From NCBI GenBank assembly GCA_044336205.1, contig CP172318.1, positions 434,001 through 498,000 on the forward strand: a stretch of DNA of 64,000 bases. The letters run 5' to 3'. Of the stretch, positions 8,455-17,311 are shown piece by piece. The notes below the pieces were generated by a model. That model ran no database searches. It was not told where the DNA came from and was given only the letters and a program-made list of their open reading frames with translations. Both the position numbers and the translations under genes were made by a program. Origin of the DNA: Ruoffia sp044336205. GTDB lineage: Bacteria > Bacillota > Bacilli > Lactobacillales > Aerococcaceae. Within the stretch, counting starts at the first letter, position 1. Every line of letters starts with the position of its first letter.

Positions 8455-9504
8455 TTGTATAGAAAATTATTAGTCTTGACCATGAGTGTACTAACATTAT
8501 CTGTCGTGAGGGTGAATGCGATGAGTCAACCATCTGATGGAACCATAAGCTTAATCGAAGAAGCATTAGCATATGGTTCACAGGCCACTATTAGCCTTGG
8601 TTACATTGAAGATGGTCAGTCAACTTATTATGTTTATCAAGACGGTCAATCTGTCGAAGAAGGACCGCTCTATAATTATGAAGTTGGTTCAATCACTAAG
8701 ACTGTGACGGCAGCCATGGTAGCTCGGGCGGTCGAAGAAGGCAAGATTCAGATAGATAACAGGCTTAATGATTATATCCCGTCATTAGACCAAGGATTAT
8801 CTTATCCAACAATCCAGCAATTATTGACACACCAGTCAGGTTATCCAACCTTATTCGATAATGACATCATCATTGAAAACCTTAGAATGGATCTCAATCC
8901 TTATCATGGAGTTTCCAAAGACATGTTACTGGAAGAATCTACGTCCCAAATTCCAGAAGGTGAAGCTCATGACTTTGAATATTCCAATGTGAATGCCTCC
9001 TTACTTGCTTTAGTATTAGAGGCTGTGTATGGCTATTCCTACGCTGAATTAGTGGCTGATTTTATCAGTGAAGACTTGGCCTTAACTGATACACGGCTTT
9101 CTAATGAGGAGAAGGACTTAATGAATCAGTGGGAATGGTCAGTGGATGACGCCTATGCTCCTGCTGCGGCCATGATTTCAAATATTGCGGATATGTTGGC
9201 TTATAGCCAAGTCCAATTGGATGAGGGTAAGCCTTGGGTAGAAGAATCCCACCGATTATTAGCTAAAGGGAATCCATCAAGCTCAGAAACACGATTAAGT
9301 ACAGACCAGCTCGCTTATCATTGGTTTTACGATGAGGGCAACCAGCTATACTGGCATGATGGGGGTACAGGAGGTTATACTTCCTATATCGGCTTCAACC
9401 TCGACCAGCAAAAAGCCGTGGTTGTCTTATCCAACGTTCCGATGGATCAAGGGATTCCCGCAAGTATTATAGGTAGTCAAATGTTGACGGAATTACTCCA
9501 ATAA
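8455..9504 (+). CDS. Secreted serine hydrolase of the beta-lactamase / penicillin-binding protein class C family
   Basis: This 349-residue protein has a short N-terminal signal sequence (hydrophobic to about residue 22) and the class C serine-hydrolase motifs: SxxK at S79-K82 (GSITK), YxN at Y176-N178 (EYSNVN) and a C-terminal HDGGTGG in place of KTG. The family includes D-aminopeptidases, esterases and low-activity beta-lactamases, so resistance cannot be assumed. The start is TTG at 8455, with AAGGAG at 8439-8444. No lipobox cysteine is present. It stands alone between two terminators. Confidence 0.85.
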   Translation: MYRKLLVLTMSVLTLSVVRVNAMSQPSDGTISLIEEALAYGSQATISLGYIEDGQSTYYVYQDGQSVEEGPLYNYEVGSITKTVTAAMVARAVEEGKIQIDNRLNDYIPSLDQGLSYPTIQQLLTHQSGYPTLFDNDIIIENLRMDLNPYHGVSKDMLLEESTSQIPEGEAHDFEYSNVNASLLALVLEAVYGYSYAELVADFISEDLALTDTRLSNEEKDLMNQWEWSVDDAYAPAAAMISNIADMLAYSQVQLDEGKPWVEESHRLLAKGNPSSSETRLSTDQLAYHWFYDEGNQLYWHDGGTGGYTSYIGFNLDQQKAVVVLSNVPMDQGIPASIIGSQMLTELLQ

Positions 9505-9549
9505 AAAATCGTAAGCAGCGTGTTATCTAACTGCTGCTTACGATTTTTT
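9503..9549. terminator. Bidirectional terminator between serine hydrolase and DUF697 genes
   Basis: A 12-bp stem (ATCGTAAGCAGC with GCTGCTTACGAT, 9508-9544) is flanked by six A and five T, which suits the two converging genes. Confidence 0.85.
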
Positions 9550-9565
9550 GTGATGATAATAAGTA

Positions 9566-10522
9566 TTATGAGCCAAAGTTAAACCATTTTTTAGCGGTAC
9601 CAATGCTGGCTTTTTTAACAGCTTTACCGACAGTTTTGACGATGGTTTTTCCATTAGTGTTAATAATTGACCCCATATACTTCATAGATTGGATGGATGC
9701 ACTGCGACGAATGTTCTGCTTGTCAATTGGTTGGATATTCCCAAGGTAATCTTGAGTAATTAGCCCCACACGTAAAGTTAGGAAAGAGTTTACGGCTCCT
9801 TCCATTAGTGAGCTAACGACTAAATTAGTAATCGGCACCATACCTGGTATGGCTGAGGCTACACTCTCGCCGACAATCGATGTGATTAACGGTTCTAATT
9901 GGTATTCAATTAAGTCGGTATCTTCAATCGTGCGTGCCATTAAGACGACACTTGCCACTTGCATATATAACTTGGCTAAACTAACTAACGAAGGACGCGT
10001 CTGGTATACTTTAGCAATTTGCCAAATCATTCTTGTGATTGAGAAGAGGACAACTAAACTGTCTAGCGACCCATTTTGTGAGATAGCAGTCGTTAAGAAA
10101 ATGGCGTTGGCGTTTTCCTTGATGATTGGCGTTGTTAACTCATCTAGTTGACTCATGGCTAATTGAACGGTCTCAGCTTTGGTGAGATCCTCACGTCCAA
10201 TCTCTAAGTTTGTAATATGACTATTCTTACGTAACATCATTAACATATTATCTAAGTAGGTTTCGTATTCTTCCTCAGTCGGATTATCAGCTAACTCCAA
10301 AACTTTAGGATTACGCTTCAATTGTATGATTAATTTATATAGTACGTACACGATACTTAAACCAATGATAGCAACGGTTGCGATGGCAAGGTAGGGGTGT
10401 AAGCCATAGAGAAATTGATAAAGAATAACGAACTGATTAATGACGAAGATGATAAACAAGATTGAAAGAATGATAACTAATCCCCATAAAAAACGTTTTA
10501 TATCTTCAAACCATTGATTCAC
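9566..10522 (-). CDS. DUF697 domain membrane protein (YcjF-like)
   Basis: A 318-residue protein with two N-terminal transmembrane helices (about residues 10-35 and 40-65), a soluble middle and a DUF697-like helical region (about 115-265) containing SITRMIWQIAKVYQ and the glycine/proline-rich segment AIPGMVPITN. The family is fused or linked to GTPases in some bacteria, but its role is not known. The start is GTG at 10522 with a GGAGTGAT ribosome site. It is transcribed alone, toward a bidirectional terminator. Confidence 0.7.
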   Translation of the reverse strand: MNQWFEDIKRFLWGLVIILSILFIIFVINQFVILYQFLYGLHPYLAIATVAIIGLSIVYVLYKLIIQLKRNPKVLELADNPTEEEYETYLDNMLMMLRKNSHITNLEIGREDLTKAETVQLAMSQLDELTTPIIKENANAIFLTTAISQNGSLDSLVVLFSITRMIWQIAKVYQTRPSLVSLAKLYMQVASVVLMARTIEDTDLIEYQLEPLITSIVGESVASAIPGMVPITNLVVSSLMEGAVNSFLTLRVGLITQDYLGNIQPIDKQNIRRSASIQSMKYMGSIINTNGKTIVKTVGKAVKKASIGTAKKWFNFGS

Positions 10523-10683
10523 GACATCACTCCATTCATATTAAAGTCAATAAAAGCATATCATATTTATGCATTATCATCATCCGTCTTAGGGCGGATA
10601 TCTGTGGGAATCGAATAATAACTTTGTCTTGAGTCTAGCTTAATCTAAGTCCTTTGCCAACGAATATAACTTAATATACAGAA

Positions 10684-10725
10684 TAAAAAAGCGTGTAGGA
10701 CTGCATTAACAATCCTGACACGCTT
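10684..10725 (-). terminator. Terminator of the metNIQ operon
   Basis: On the minus strand, AAGCGTGTCAGGA pairs with TCCTACACGCTT and is followed by a T-run (10684-10690). It sits 21 bases past the metQ stop. Confidence 0.8.
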
Positions 10726-10745
10726 AGTTTATATAGTGAGTTGAA

Positions 10746-11597
10746 TTATTCAGCCGATTCTTCAGTTTCTTCTGCGCCATCTACTTCAAAAGCAGGCTCT
10801 AAGTGTTTGTCTTTAGCGAGCTCATCTAAGAAATCATATACTTCTTGTGAAGTGAAAGCTTCTTTTAATGCTTTAATTGCTTCAGAATCTACATTACCTT
10901 CACGAACTACTAATTGAATCGCATAAGTATTCTCTTCGTCTTTCTCTAAGAATAATGCGTCATCTGTAGTTAAATCAATACTTGCAATGTAAGTTGGATA
11001 GTTGAAAACTAATTCAATACCATCTTCATATGAAGCTGTTAAGTTTAATAAGTCAACATGTGTGAACTCTAAGTTCAATGGGTTCTCTTCAATATCATCC
11101 ACAGTTGGGAATAAACCAACGTCTTCTTTTAATGTAATTAAATCATAAGATTCTAAGATTAAGAGTGCACGACCTTCGTTTGTAATATCTGAAGGAATTG
11201 CTACTTCGGCACCTTCTTCAATTTGGTCAATTGAGTCATAAACTGGTGAATAGAATCCAACCACTGCGTTATAGATTGGTTGGATCGCCACTAGATCACC
11301 ATCACGTTCTTCGTTAAAGATTTCCATGAATGGTTTATGTTGTGCGAAACTCGCTTGAGCTTCATCGTTTAATACCGCTTCATTATATTGAATGTTGTCA
11401 GAAACCTCTACTAATTCAACTGTATATGGTTCTGCGATCACATCAGCTGCAATCTCAACCACATCAGTCATTGGAGGTAAGTGTGAAGCTACTTTAATCA
11501 CTGTATCTTCTTCTTGAGCTTGAGTTGTTAGTGCAGCACTTGAGAAACCACCTAATAATAACGCAATACTACTAAAAAGTAATCCTTTTTTAAACAT
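10746..11597 (-). CDS. metQ: MetQ/NlpA family substrate-binding protein without a lipobox cysteine
   Basis: This 283-residue protein has the NlpA/MetQ fold signature (IKVASHLPPMTDVVEIA, VEVSDNIQYNEAVLNDE, FAQHKPFMEIFN). It should capture methionine or a related amino acid outside the cell for the MetN-MetI transporter encoded just upstream in the operon. The signal peptide (about residues 1-27, ending TTQAQ) has no cysteine, and none follows nearby, so it cannot be a conventional lipoprotein. It would be released, or held by an uncleaved signal. The tail is acidic (GAEETEESAE). The methionine assignment is by family; residues in the pocket were not verified. Confidence 0.85.
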   Translation of the reverse strand: MFKKGLLFSSIALLLGGFSSAALTTQAQEEDTVIKVASHLPPMTDVVEIAADVIAEPYTVELVEVSDNIQYNEAVLNDEAQASFAQHKPFMEIFNEERDGDLVAIQPIYNAVVGFYSPVYDSIDQIEEGAEVAIPSDITNEGRALLILESYDLITLKEDVGLFPTVDDIEENPLNLEFTHVDLLNLTASYEDGIELVFNYPTYIASIDLTTDDALFLEKDEENTYAIQLVVREGNVDSEAIKALKEAFTSQEVYDFLDELAKDKHLEPAFEVDGAEETEESAE

Positions 11598-11663
11598 GTA
11601 AATTAACTCCTTTTATAATAATAATCTAGAATTTTATGACCATAAAAAAACTAACCGAATCCA

Positions 11664-12350
11664 TTATCGCTTGTCTAAATGCTGGGCCAACTTCATACCT
11701 AGCCACTGCACTAATTGCACGAAAGCAATAATAATGAAAATGGCTGTATACATAATGTCAGTCTCATAACGTTGGTAGCCGTATCGAATGGCGAAATCAC
11801 CAATCCCTCCACCACCAACAACTCCCATAATAGTAGAGTATGAGATAAAGCTGACGAAAGCAGATGTGAAGCCGATAATTAATGAGCTTCTAGCTTCTAC
11901 AAACAAAAACTTAAAAACTAAATGTCTAGTGGTTGCACCCATCGATTCTGCTACTTCAAGCACCCCTTTAGGTATCTCCAATAAGGACTGCTCAACAAAG
12001 CGTGCATAAAGCGCGATAGCAATCAACATCATTGGAAAGGATGCAGCAATCGGATCCCCTGTTGCCCGACCATAGATTGCCCGAATGGCAGGTTGCATGG
12101 CGACAACGAGCAAGAGGAAAGGGAAAGAGCGAACAATATTCACTAAGGTGTTTCCAAGTTGATTGAGCCAAGGCTTATCCAATGGCTTACCAGGCGCTGT
12201 TAGATAGAGCAGGGTGCCTAGGGGTAAGCCAAGTAGGATGGCGGCAATGGATGCTAAAGTGAGCATGATGCCTGATTCTTGTAAACTATCAATAATCTTG
12301 GGAGCAAACTCAATGACTCGCTCAATATAAAGACTTATCAACTCATTCAT
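11664..12350 (-). CDS. metI: Methionine-type ABC importer permease
   Basis: This 228-residue inner-membrane protein has five to six hydrophobic segments and the MetI-type coupling loop (EVAESMGATTRHLVFKFLF). Motifs such as RSFPFLLLVVAMQP and GGGGIGDFAIRYGYQRY are characteristic of the MetI/D-methionine permease family. It forms a dimer with MetN and receives substrate from MetQ. Its ATG overlaps the end of metN by 8 bases, indicating translational coupling; metQ follows after 66 bases. Confidence 0.9.
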   Translation of the reverse strand: MNELISLYIERVIEFAPKIIDSLQESGIMLTLASIAAILLGLPLGTLLYLTAPGKPLDKPWLNQLGNTLVNIVRSFPFLLLVVAMQPAIRAIYGRATGDPIAASFPMMLIAIALYARFVEQSLLEIPKGVLEVAESMGATTRHLVFKFLFVEARSSLIIGFTSAFVSFISYSTIMGVVGGGGIGDFAIRYGYQRYETDIMYTAIFIIIAFVQLVQWLGMKLAQHLDKR

Positions 12351-13080
12351 GACTTAATACCTCAACAACTCTTTGATAATAGTTTTTCTGACTATTCTTC
12401 AATTCTTTTGGCTGAACATCGAGGACATCTACTAACTTACCTTGCTCTAAGATAGCCGCTCGAGTACACATTGATTGAATTACACTTAATTCGTGAGTGA
12501 CCATGATGAGAGTCATGTCGAATTCACCGTGGGCTCGTTTCAAGAGTGCAACAATTTCATCCGTTGTTGATGCATCTAAAGCAGATGTTGGCTCATCACA
12601 AAGTAAAATCTTAGGCCTTGTAATTAAAGCCCGTGCTATGCCTACCCGTTGCCTTTGACCTCCGGACAACTGACTAGGGTAATTGTGCATCTTATCTTTT
12701 AAGCCAACGAATTCCAATACCGTCTCGACAGAGAGGGGGTTATCATAATCATGGATTTCTAAAGCCAGAGCCACGTTCTGTGCCACTGTTTTATTGTTCA
12801 ACAAATTGAATTGTTGAAAGACCATACTAATATCTTTACGCAAGTCGCGTAACTTTGCTTTATCTAAGTCAATCACGTTGACACCGTCTATCCAGACTTG
12901 GCCAGTATCAGGATTCTCTAGGCCATTAATAAAACGGATGAGCGTTGATTTACCAGCACCACTTTCTCCAATAATTCCAAAAATCTCATTATCTTTGATC
13001 TGCAGGCTAATATCATCAATGGCTTGGTTTGAAATTGATTGGCTAGTGAATCGTTTACTCACATTCTTGAATTCAATCAC
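12343..13080 (-). CDS. metN: Methionine-type ABC importer ATPase, lacking the C-terminal NIL domain
   Basis: The nucleotide-binding domain has Walker A (GESGAGKST), Q-loop (VFQQFNLL), signature (LSGGQRQRVGIARAL), Walker B (ILLCDEPTSALD) and H-loop (MVTHE). The protein is about 245 residues and ends shortly after the ATPase core. Typical MetN has about 340 residues with a C-terminal NIL domain that binds methionine and inhibits transport, so that feedback is absent here. The start chosen is GTG at 13080, eight bases after AAAGGAGG (13089-13096); the GTG at 13089 overlaps this site and cannot be used efficiently. It is the first gene of metNIQ. Confidence 0.9.
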   Translation of the reverse strand: MIEFKNVSKRFTSQSISNQAIDDISLQIKDNEIFGIIGESGAGKSTLIRFINGLENPDTGQVWIDGVNVIDLDKAKLRDLRKDISMVFQQFNLLNNKTVAQNVALALEIHDYDNPLSVETVLEFVGLKDKMHNYPSQLSGGQRQRVGIARALITRPKILLCDEPTSALDASTTDEIVALLKRAHGEFDMTLIMVTHELSVIQSMCTRAAILEQGKLVDVLDVQPKELKNSQKNYYQRVVEVLSHE

Positions 13081-13207
13081 TGTGCTCACCTCCTTTACAT
13101 ATTCTTTATAGCCTAAATAGATTGTAACAGATTATTAAAAAAATGAAACAGTAAAGCGCTTGATAATTAAGTAATACATCTTTATGTCCGTATAAGAATA
13201 TAACAGT

Positions 13208-14389
13208 TTACGTATTTTTGCTCAAGAGCTTAGGGGCAAGATTGTCGATAAGGAGGGCTCCAATCGGTGCTGTTATCAGAATGGATAGGCCTGCTAGCGT
13301 TAACATTAATTCGCCACCACTAATTCCCATTGATAATGGTACAGCCCCAATGGCAGCTTGAACAGTTGCTTTAGGTAAATAACTGACCATCATAAATAAT
13401 CGTTCGCTTTTTGTATAGGGAGTTCCAATCAAACAAAGATTCACTCCGACAATCAATCGGATGAATGATAATAAGGCGATGAATATGACGGGCGTGATGC
13501 CTGCTTGCACAACATATGAAGGGTCCAAGCTCATACCGACTAAAGCGAATAAGAATATCTCAGCCACCTGCCACAATTGATTGAAGCCATGAGACAAGTT
13601 GTGGGCTCGAGGTGGATTCTTACTTAACAACATAATATTCAAGGTGATGACCGCTAACATCCCTGAAAAGAATCCATTAGAATGATCTTCAACCATCAAT
13701 AGGACGAGTGATAATGCTATTAGCAGAGCAATTTGGAAGGCTTGATTCAATTGAAGTTGGTCAATTAATTTGTCCAAGACTCTTCCTAATAGCATACCCA
13801 CAATAATAGCGAGAATAATCGATATCGGAAGCGCTATGATAGACATCACAGAGAAATTCCCGCTCACCGCCAACGATGTAAAAGCCCCAAAAAGCACAAG
13901 AACATAGATATCATCCGCCGTGGCTCCGGTTAGAATGACTTGCGGAATTTGTCTGTCTACACCCCGTCCTTCATGAATAAAATCAACCATCCGAGGAACA
14001 ATCACAGCCGGTGATACAGCTGCTAAAATAGCCCCTACAATTAAAGACTGAACGATCGAAAATCCAAGTAAAATCGGACCTAAGATGACGGAAGCCATAA
14101 TTTCTATGGTTGCTGGGACAAAGGTCATCAATAAGGCTGGGCGACCGACTTTGACTAAATCCTTCAAATTCAAGGATAACCCTGCCCGTGTCAATATAAT
14201 GATTAAGGCAATCCGACGAATATCCGGACTGAGTTCTAACAAAGTGGGATGCATTAAATTAAATACATAAGGACCAAAGACAATACCTAGGAGTAAATAC
14301 CCCACAAGAGCAGGGAGATGCATTCGTTTAAAAAGCAAATTCAATAAAATACCTAAGATTAATATTAAAGCAATACTCATTAACATCAT
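13208..14389 (-). CDS. Cation:proton antiporter (Na+/H+ exchanger family)
   Basis: This roughly 393-residue membrane protein has about 12 hydrophobic segments of the monovalent cation:proton antiporter superfamily (PF00999). ILAAVSPAVIVPRMV and GATADDIYVLVLFG are the discontinuous-helix segments, with acidic residues in the latter where the ion site is expected. It probably exchanges Na+ or K+ for H+. The start is ATG at 14389 or 14386, preceded by GGAGG at 14394-14398; a frame from 14434 runs through leader sequence. A structured leader with a terminator-like hairpin lies just upstream. Confidence 0.82.
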   Translation of the reverse strand: MMLMSIALILILGILLNLLFKRMHLPALVGYLLLGIVFGPYVFNLMHPTLLELSPDIRRIALIIILTRAGLSLNLKDLVKVGRPALLMTFVPATIEIMASVILGPILLGFSIVQSLIVGAILAAVSPAVIVPRMVDFIHEGRGVDRQIPQVILTGATADDIYVLVLFGAFTSLAVSGNFSVMSIIALPISIILAIIVGMLLGRVLDKLIDQLQLNQAFQIALLIALSLVLLMVEDHSNGFFSGMLAVITLNIMLLSKNPPRAHNLSHGFNQLWQVAEIFLFALVGMSLDPSYVVQAGITPVIFIALLSFIRLIVGVNLCLIGTPYTKSERLFMMVSYLPKATVQAAIGAVPLSMGISGGELMLTLAGLSILITAPIGALLIDNLAPKLLSKNT

Positions 14390-14404
14390 GTAACCTCCAA
14401 AAAA

Positions 14405-14520
14405 TATAATAAAAAAATGACCACTATGCGCCAAATAAGCACATAGAAGTCATTAGTCCAAAGACGGTTTAGCTTATAATTAAGCACGGGAGCACTTCAT
14501 TCCCTCATTATTTTCCAATA
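14405..14520 (-). promoter_or_regulatory. Structured leader RNA with terminator-like hairpin before the antiporter gene (riboswitch candidate)
   Basis: Read on the minus strand, the leader holds GGGA/TCCC, GCTT/AAGC and GTC-TTTG-GAC hairpins. These are followed by a long hairpin (TGACTTCTATG with CATAGTGGTCA, 14417-14452) and seven T at 14411-14417, only about 15 bases before the ribosome site. That is the layout of a transcription-terminating riboswitch. Because the gene is a cation antiporter, a sodium-sensing element of the DUF1646/Na+ class is a reasonable guess, but I could not match the consensus from memory. Confidence 0.55.
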
Positions 14521-14685
14521 TTAGTATACGCCTTTTATTATAAAGTTCAAGTTTTTTATGAATTGATCTAAGGCTGGTGGTTTTGAATCGGATGAATAGG
14601 ATAAACATAGTATGTTAAGCGTTTTCGTTATATAATGTATAGAAAGGGATAGCGAGTTAAAGGAGTCACAGAAAGGAGTTTTATC

Positions 14686-15165
14686 ATGAATTATAGAATT
14701 GAGCACCGACCTGCATTTTCAGTGATGGGAGTGAAACGATTCATCTCATTCAAAGAAGGCAGCAGTGGATTCGGTAAGTTTTGGAACGAAGTTCGGCAAG
14801 GTGAAGCAGGCGAGAGGCTAAAAACTTATAAAAATGACACGATCGATGGCATGCTTTCAATTACATTAAAATCAAATAAAGATGATACCAAAGTAACTTC
14901 TATGTTGGGTTATACAACGAATGAATTAACTCCTCAAGAAGAGTTTGAGATCTATCATTATCCTGCCGCTTCATGGATGGTTATAGAAGTCATTGGAAGA
15001 CCATCTAAAGCCATGCGCCCTGTATGGAAAGCAATCTACGAAGGTGAATATAAGCCAGAAGGATTCACGAAATCAGACCTTCCTCCTTTTGAGGCCTATA
15101 TTGACGATGATTTAAGCTCTGAGAATTCTAAGAATGAAATATGGTTAGGATTAAAAAACAATTAG
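14686..15165 (+). CDS. GyrI-like / effector-binding domain protein
   Basis: This 159-residue protein has the GyrI-like fold signature: an N-terminal RIEHRPAFSVMGVKRFIS strand, a FGKFWNEV helix and the later YHYPAASWMVIEVIGRPSKAMRPVWKAIYEG block. The same domain is found at the C-terminus of AraC-type regulators, where it binds drugs or other small molecules. Here it is stand-alone, with no DNA-binding domain, so it may sequester a small molecule. The ribosome site is AGAAAGGAG before ATG 14686. Confidence 0.8.
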   Translation: MNYRIEHRPAFSVMGVKRFISFKEGSSGFGKFWNEVRQGEAGERLKTYKNDTIDGMLSITLKSNKDDTKVTSMLGYTTNELTPQEEFEIYHYPAASWMVIEVIGRPSKAMRPVWKAIYEGEYKPEGFTKSDLPPFEAYIDDDLSSENSKNEIWLGLKNN

Positions 15166-15243
15166 AAAAACTCTAATGACTATGTTATAATCTGCATATA
15201 AGCTTTATATAAATAAACATAATAATAGAGATGAGGGATCCAT

Positions 15244-16425
15244 ATGAATGAGAAGATAAACTTCATTATGATTTCACCCCATTTTCCTACGAACTTTGAA
15301 ACCTTTGCTGTTCGCTTAAAAGAAAAAGGGATTAATGTCTTGGGTATTGCTGATGAGCCGTATGATAATCTAAGTATGACTTTAAGGAATAACTTAACTG
15401 AATATTATCGTGTTGATAATATGGATGATTATGATCAGATGTACCGAGCTGTCGCTTACTTTGCCTTCAAGTACGGTAAGATTGACCGTATTGAATCGCA
15501 TAATGAACATTGGTTAGAACTTGATGCACAACTTCGAACGGACTTTAACGTCTTCGGTTATAAAAACTTGGATATTCGCTTAGTGAAGTTCAAGTCAACG
15601 ATGAAGGAAGTCTTCCGAGAGATTGGCATTCCCGTAGCAAAAGGACGTGTCATAAAGTCTGAGCCGGATGCGATAAAGTTAGCGAAAGAATTGAAGTATC
15701 CAGTGATTATCAAGCCTGATACCGGTGTAGGAGCTAACGATACATATAAAATTAAGTCTCGCCAAGAATTGAAAGACATCTTACCAGCACTACGCCCTGA
15801 TGTTCCTTACATTATGGAAGAGTATATTGAAGGGGATATTGTCACCTTTGATGGGTTGACGAACCGCGACGGTGAGATTGTCTTTGCATCAACCTTAAAC
15901 AACGATAAGCCTATCATAGATATTCTTGAAGACAACACTGATATGTTCTACCACATACCAAGAGAGATTCCAAAAGACTTATACGATTACGGGGTTAAAT
16001 GTGTGGAAGCTTTTGGAATTAAAGAACGCTTCTTCCACTTTGAATTCTTCAGAACGAAAGATGGAAGTTTGTACGCCCTTGAAGTGAATTGTCGCCCACC
16101 AGGCGGTTATACGATTGATATGTTTAACTATGCGAATGACTTTGACATCTTTTCAGAATACGCCAATCTGGTTAAAGATAATGAGTTCAAGGCTGAGATT
16201 ACTCGCCCTTATCACGCCCTTTATATATCAAGACGCAGCCATGTTGATTATGCATACACCAATGAAGAAATCAAAGATAAGTATCGAGATGAGCTGATTA
16301 TGGTTGTTCATGTTCCAGGAGTATTCTCTCAACTCATGGGTGAAAGTGGCATGATTTTCAGACTGAAAGAAGAGGATAAATTGAACGAAATTATTGAGAA
16401 CGTCTCAAAAAGAAGGGTGGGGTAG
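15244..16425 (+). CDS. ATP-grasp domain ligase of unknown substrate
   Basis: This 393-residue protein has an N-terminal Rossmann-like pre-ATP-grasp part (residues 1-110) and an ATP-grasp core (about 110-310). The core has KYPVIIKPDTGVGA (nucleotide lysine and glycine loop), MEEYIEGD (hinge) and HFEFFRTKDGSLYALEVNCRPPGG (metal-binding E and N). It should form a carboxylate-amine or carboxylate-thiol bond through an acylphosphate; the substrates are unknown. The esterase gene follows after three bases, and that pairing suggests a small pathway of ligation and hydrolysis. The ribosome site is GATGAGGGAT. Confidence 0.8.
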   Translation: MNEKINFIMISPHFPTNFETFAVRLKEKGINVLGIADEPYDNLSMTLRNNLTEYYRVDNMDDYDQMYRAVAYFAFKYGKIDRIESHNEHWLELDAQLRTDFNVFGYKNLDIRLVKFKSTMKEVFREIGIPVAKGRVIKSEPDAIKLAKELKYPVIIKPDTGVGANDTYKIKSRQELKDILPALRPDVPYIMEEYIEGDIVTFDGLTNRDGEIVFASTLNNDKPIIDILEDNTDMFYHIPREIPKDLYDYGVKCVEAFGIKERFFHFEFFRTKDGSLYALEVNCRPPGGYTIDMFNYANDFDIFSEYANLVKDNEFKAEITRPYHALYISRRSHVDYAYTNEEIKDKYRDELIMVVHVPGVFSQLMGESGMIFRLKEEDKLNEIIENVSKRRVG

Positions 16426-16428
16426 CTC

Positions 16429-17181
16429 TTGCATTTTGAAGCGAGAAGTCATTATAGTGGACACTTAGGTCGCGAGATGTACTTTAACCGATATGGTCAT
16501 GGAGGTATCCCTGTCATTGTGTTTCCTTCAAGTGGTGGAAGTAAAGATGAATATGCGGACTTTATGATGGTTCAAACCTTAAGTCGATTCATCGATAGTG
16601 GGAAGATTCATCTCTACACTGTAAGTAGCATTGATTCAGAGTCATGGGATGCCTATGGTAAGTCTGCTCACGATAGGGCACAAGCTCATAACCAATATGA
16701 CAAATACATCGTGCATGAACTTGTTCCATTGATTCGCCATGAATCCCAATGGGGAGGGAAGATGATTGCGACAGGTTGTAGTATGGGGGGGTTCCATTCG
16801 ATGTTATTCGCCTTACGACATCCTGATATTATTGGATTAACGATTGCTCAAAGTGGTGTGTATGATGCGCGCTTCTTTGTGGGAGAATATTATGGTGATA
16901 TGGCTGTTTATGAGAATTCGGTCGTTGATTTCTTAGGGAATATGACGGATAGTTGGTTCCTAGACCAATACCGCAAGAACCGTTATATTGTCTCAGTAGG
17001 ACAAGGTTCTTGGGAAGAACCTCATGTGGCAGCAACGCGACACTTAGAACAAGCCTTCCGTGAGAAGGGAATTCCAGGTTGGTTCGATTACTGGGGGCAT
17101 GACGTTCCTCATGATTGGAACGCTTGGCGTGATCGGATCTACCATTTCTTCTCAATCTTAGAAGCAGAAGGAATGATTTAA
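16429..17181 (+). CDS. Esterase family alpha/beta hydrolase linked to the ATP-grasp gene
   Basis: This 250-residue alpha/beta hydrolase of the esterase D / S-formylglutathione hydrolase-like group has the nucleophile elbow GCSMGG (S118), an early VIVFPSSGGSKDEY strand-loop and a C-terminal WGHDVPHDWNAWR histidine region. No signal peptide is seen, so it is cytoplasmic. The start is TTG at 16429, after a GGGTGGGG purine run. It is nearly fused in operon to the ATP-grasp ligase and probably acts on the ligase's product or substrate. Confidence 0.82.
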   Translation: MHFEARSHYSGHLGREMYFNRYGHGGIPVIVFPSSGGSKDEYADFMMVQTLSRFIDSGKIHLYTVSSIDSESWDAYGKSAHDRAQAHNQYDKYIVHELVPLIRHESQWGGKMIATGCSMGGFHSMLFALRHPDIIGLTIAQSGVYDARFFVGEYYGDMAVYENSVVDFLGNMTDSWFLDQYRKNRYIVSVGQGSWEEPHVAATRHLEQAFREKGIPGWFDYWGHDVPHDWNAWRDRIYHFFSILEAEGMI

Positions 17182-17311
17182 TTATTATGAGTAGGATGCT
17201 TGCCTCTTTTATGAATTATACTTAATAACTAAGTCTTAGGTAAGATGAGTTTTAAGTCGAGTCGTATATACTATAAGGGTAGTTTTATTAAGAATATAGG
17301 AGGTAACTCTT

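Noticed and set aside
8455..9504. A beta-lactamase resistance gene
   Set aside because: Only the broad serine-hydrolase motifs are present; the family includes esterases and peptidases, so resistance cannot be claimed.
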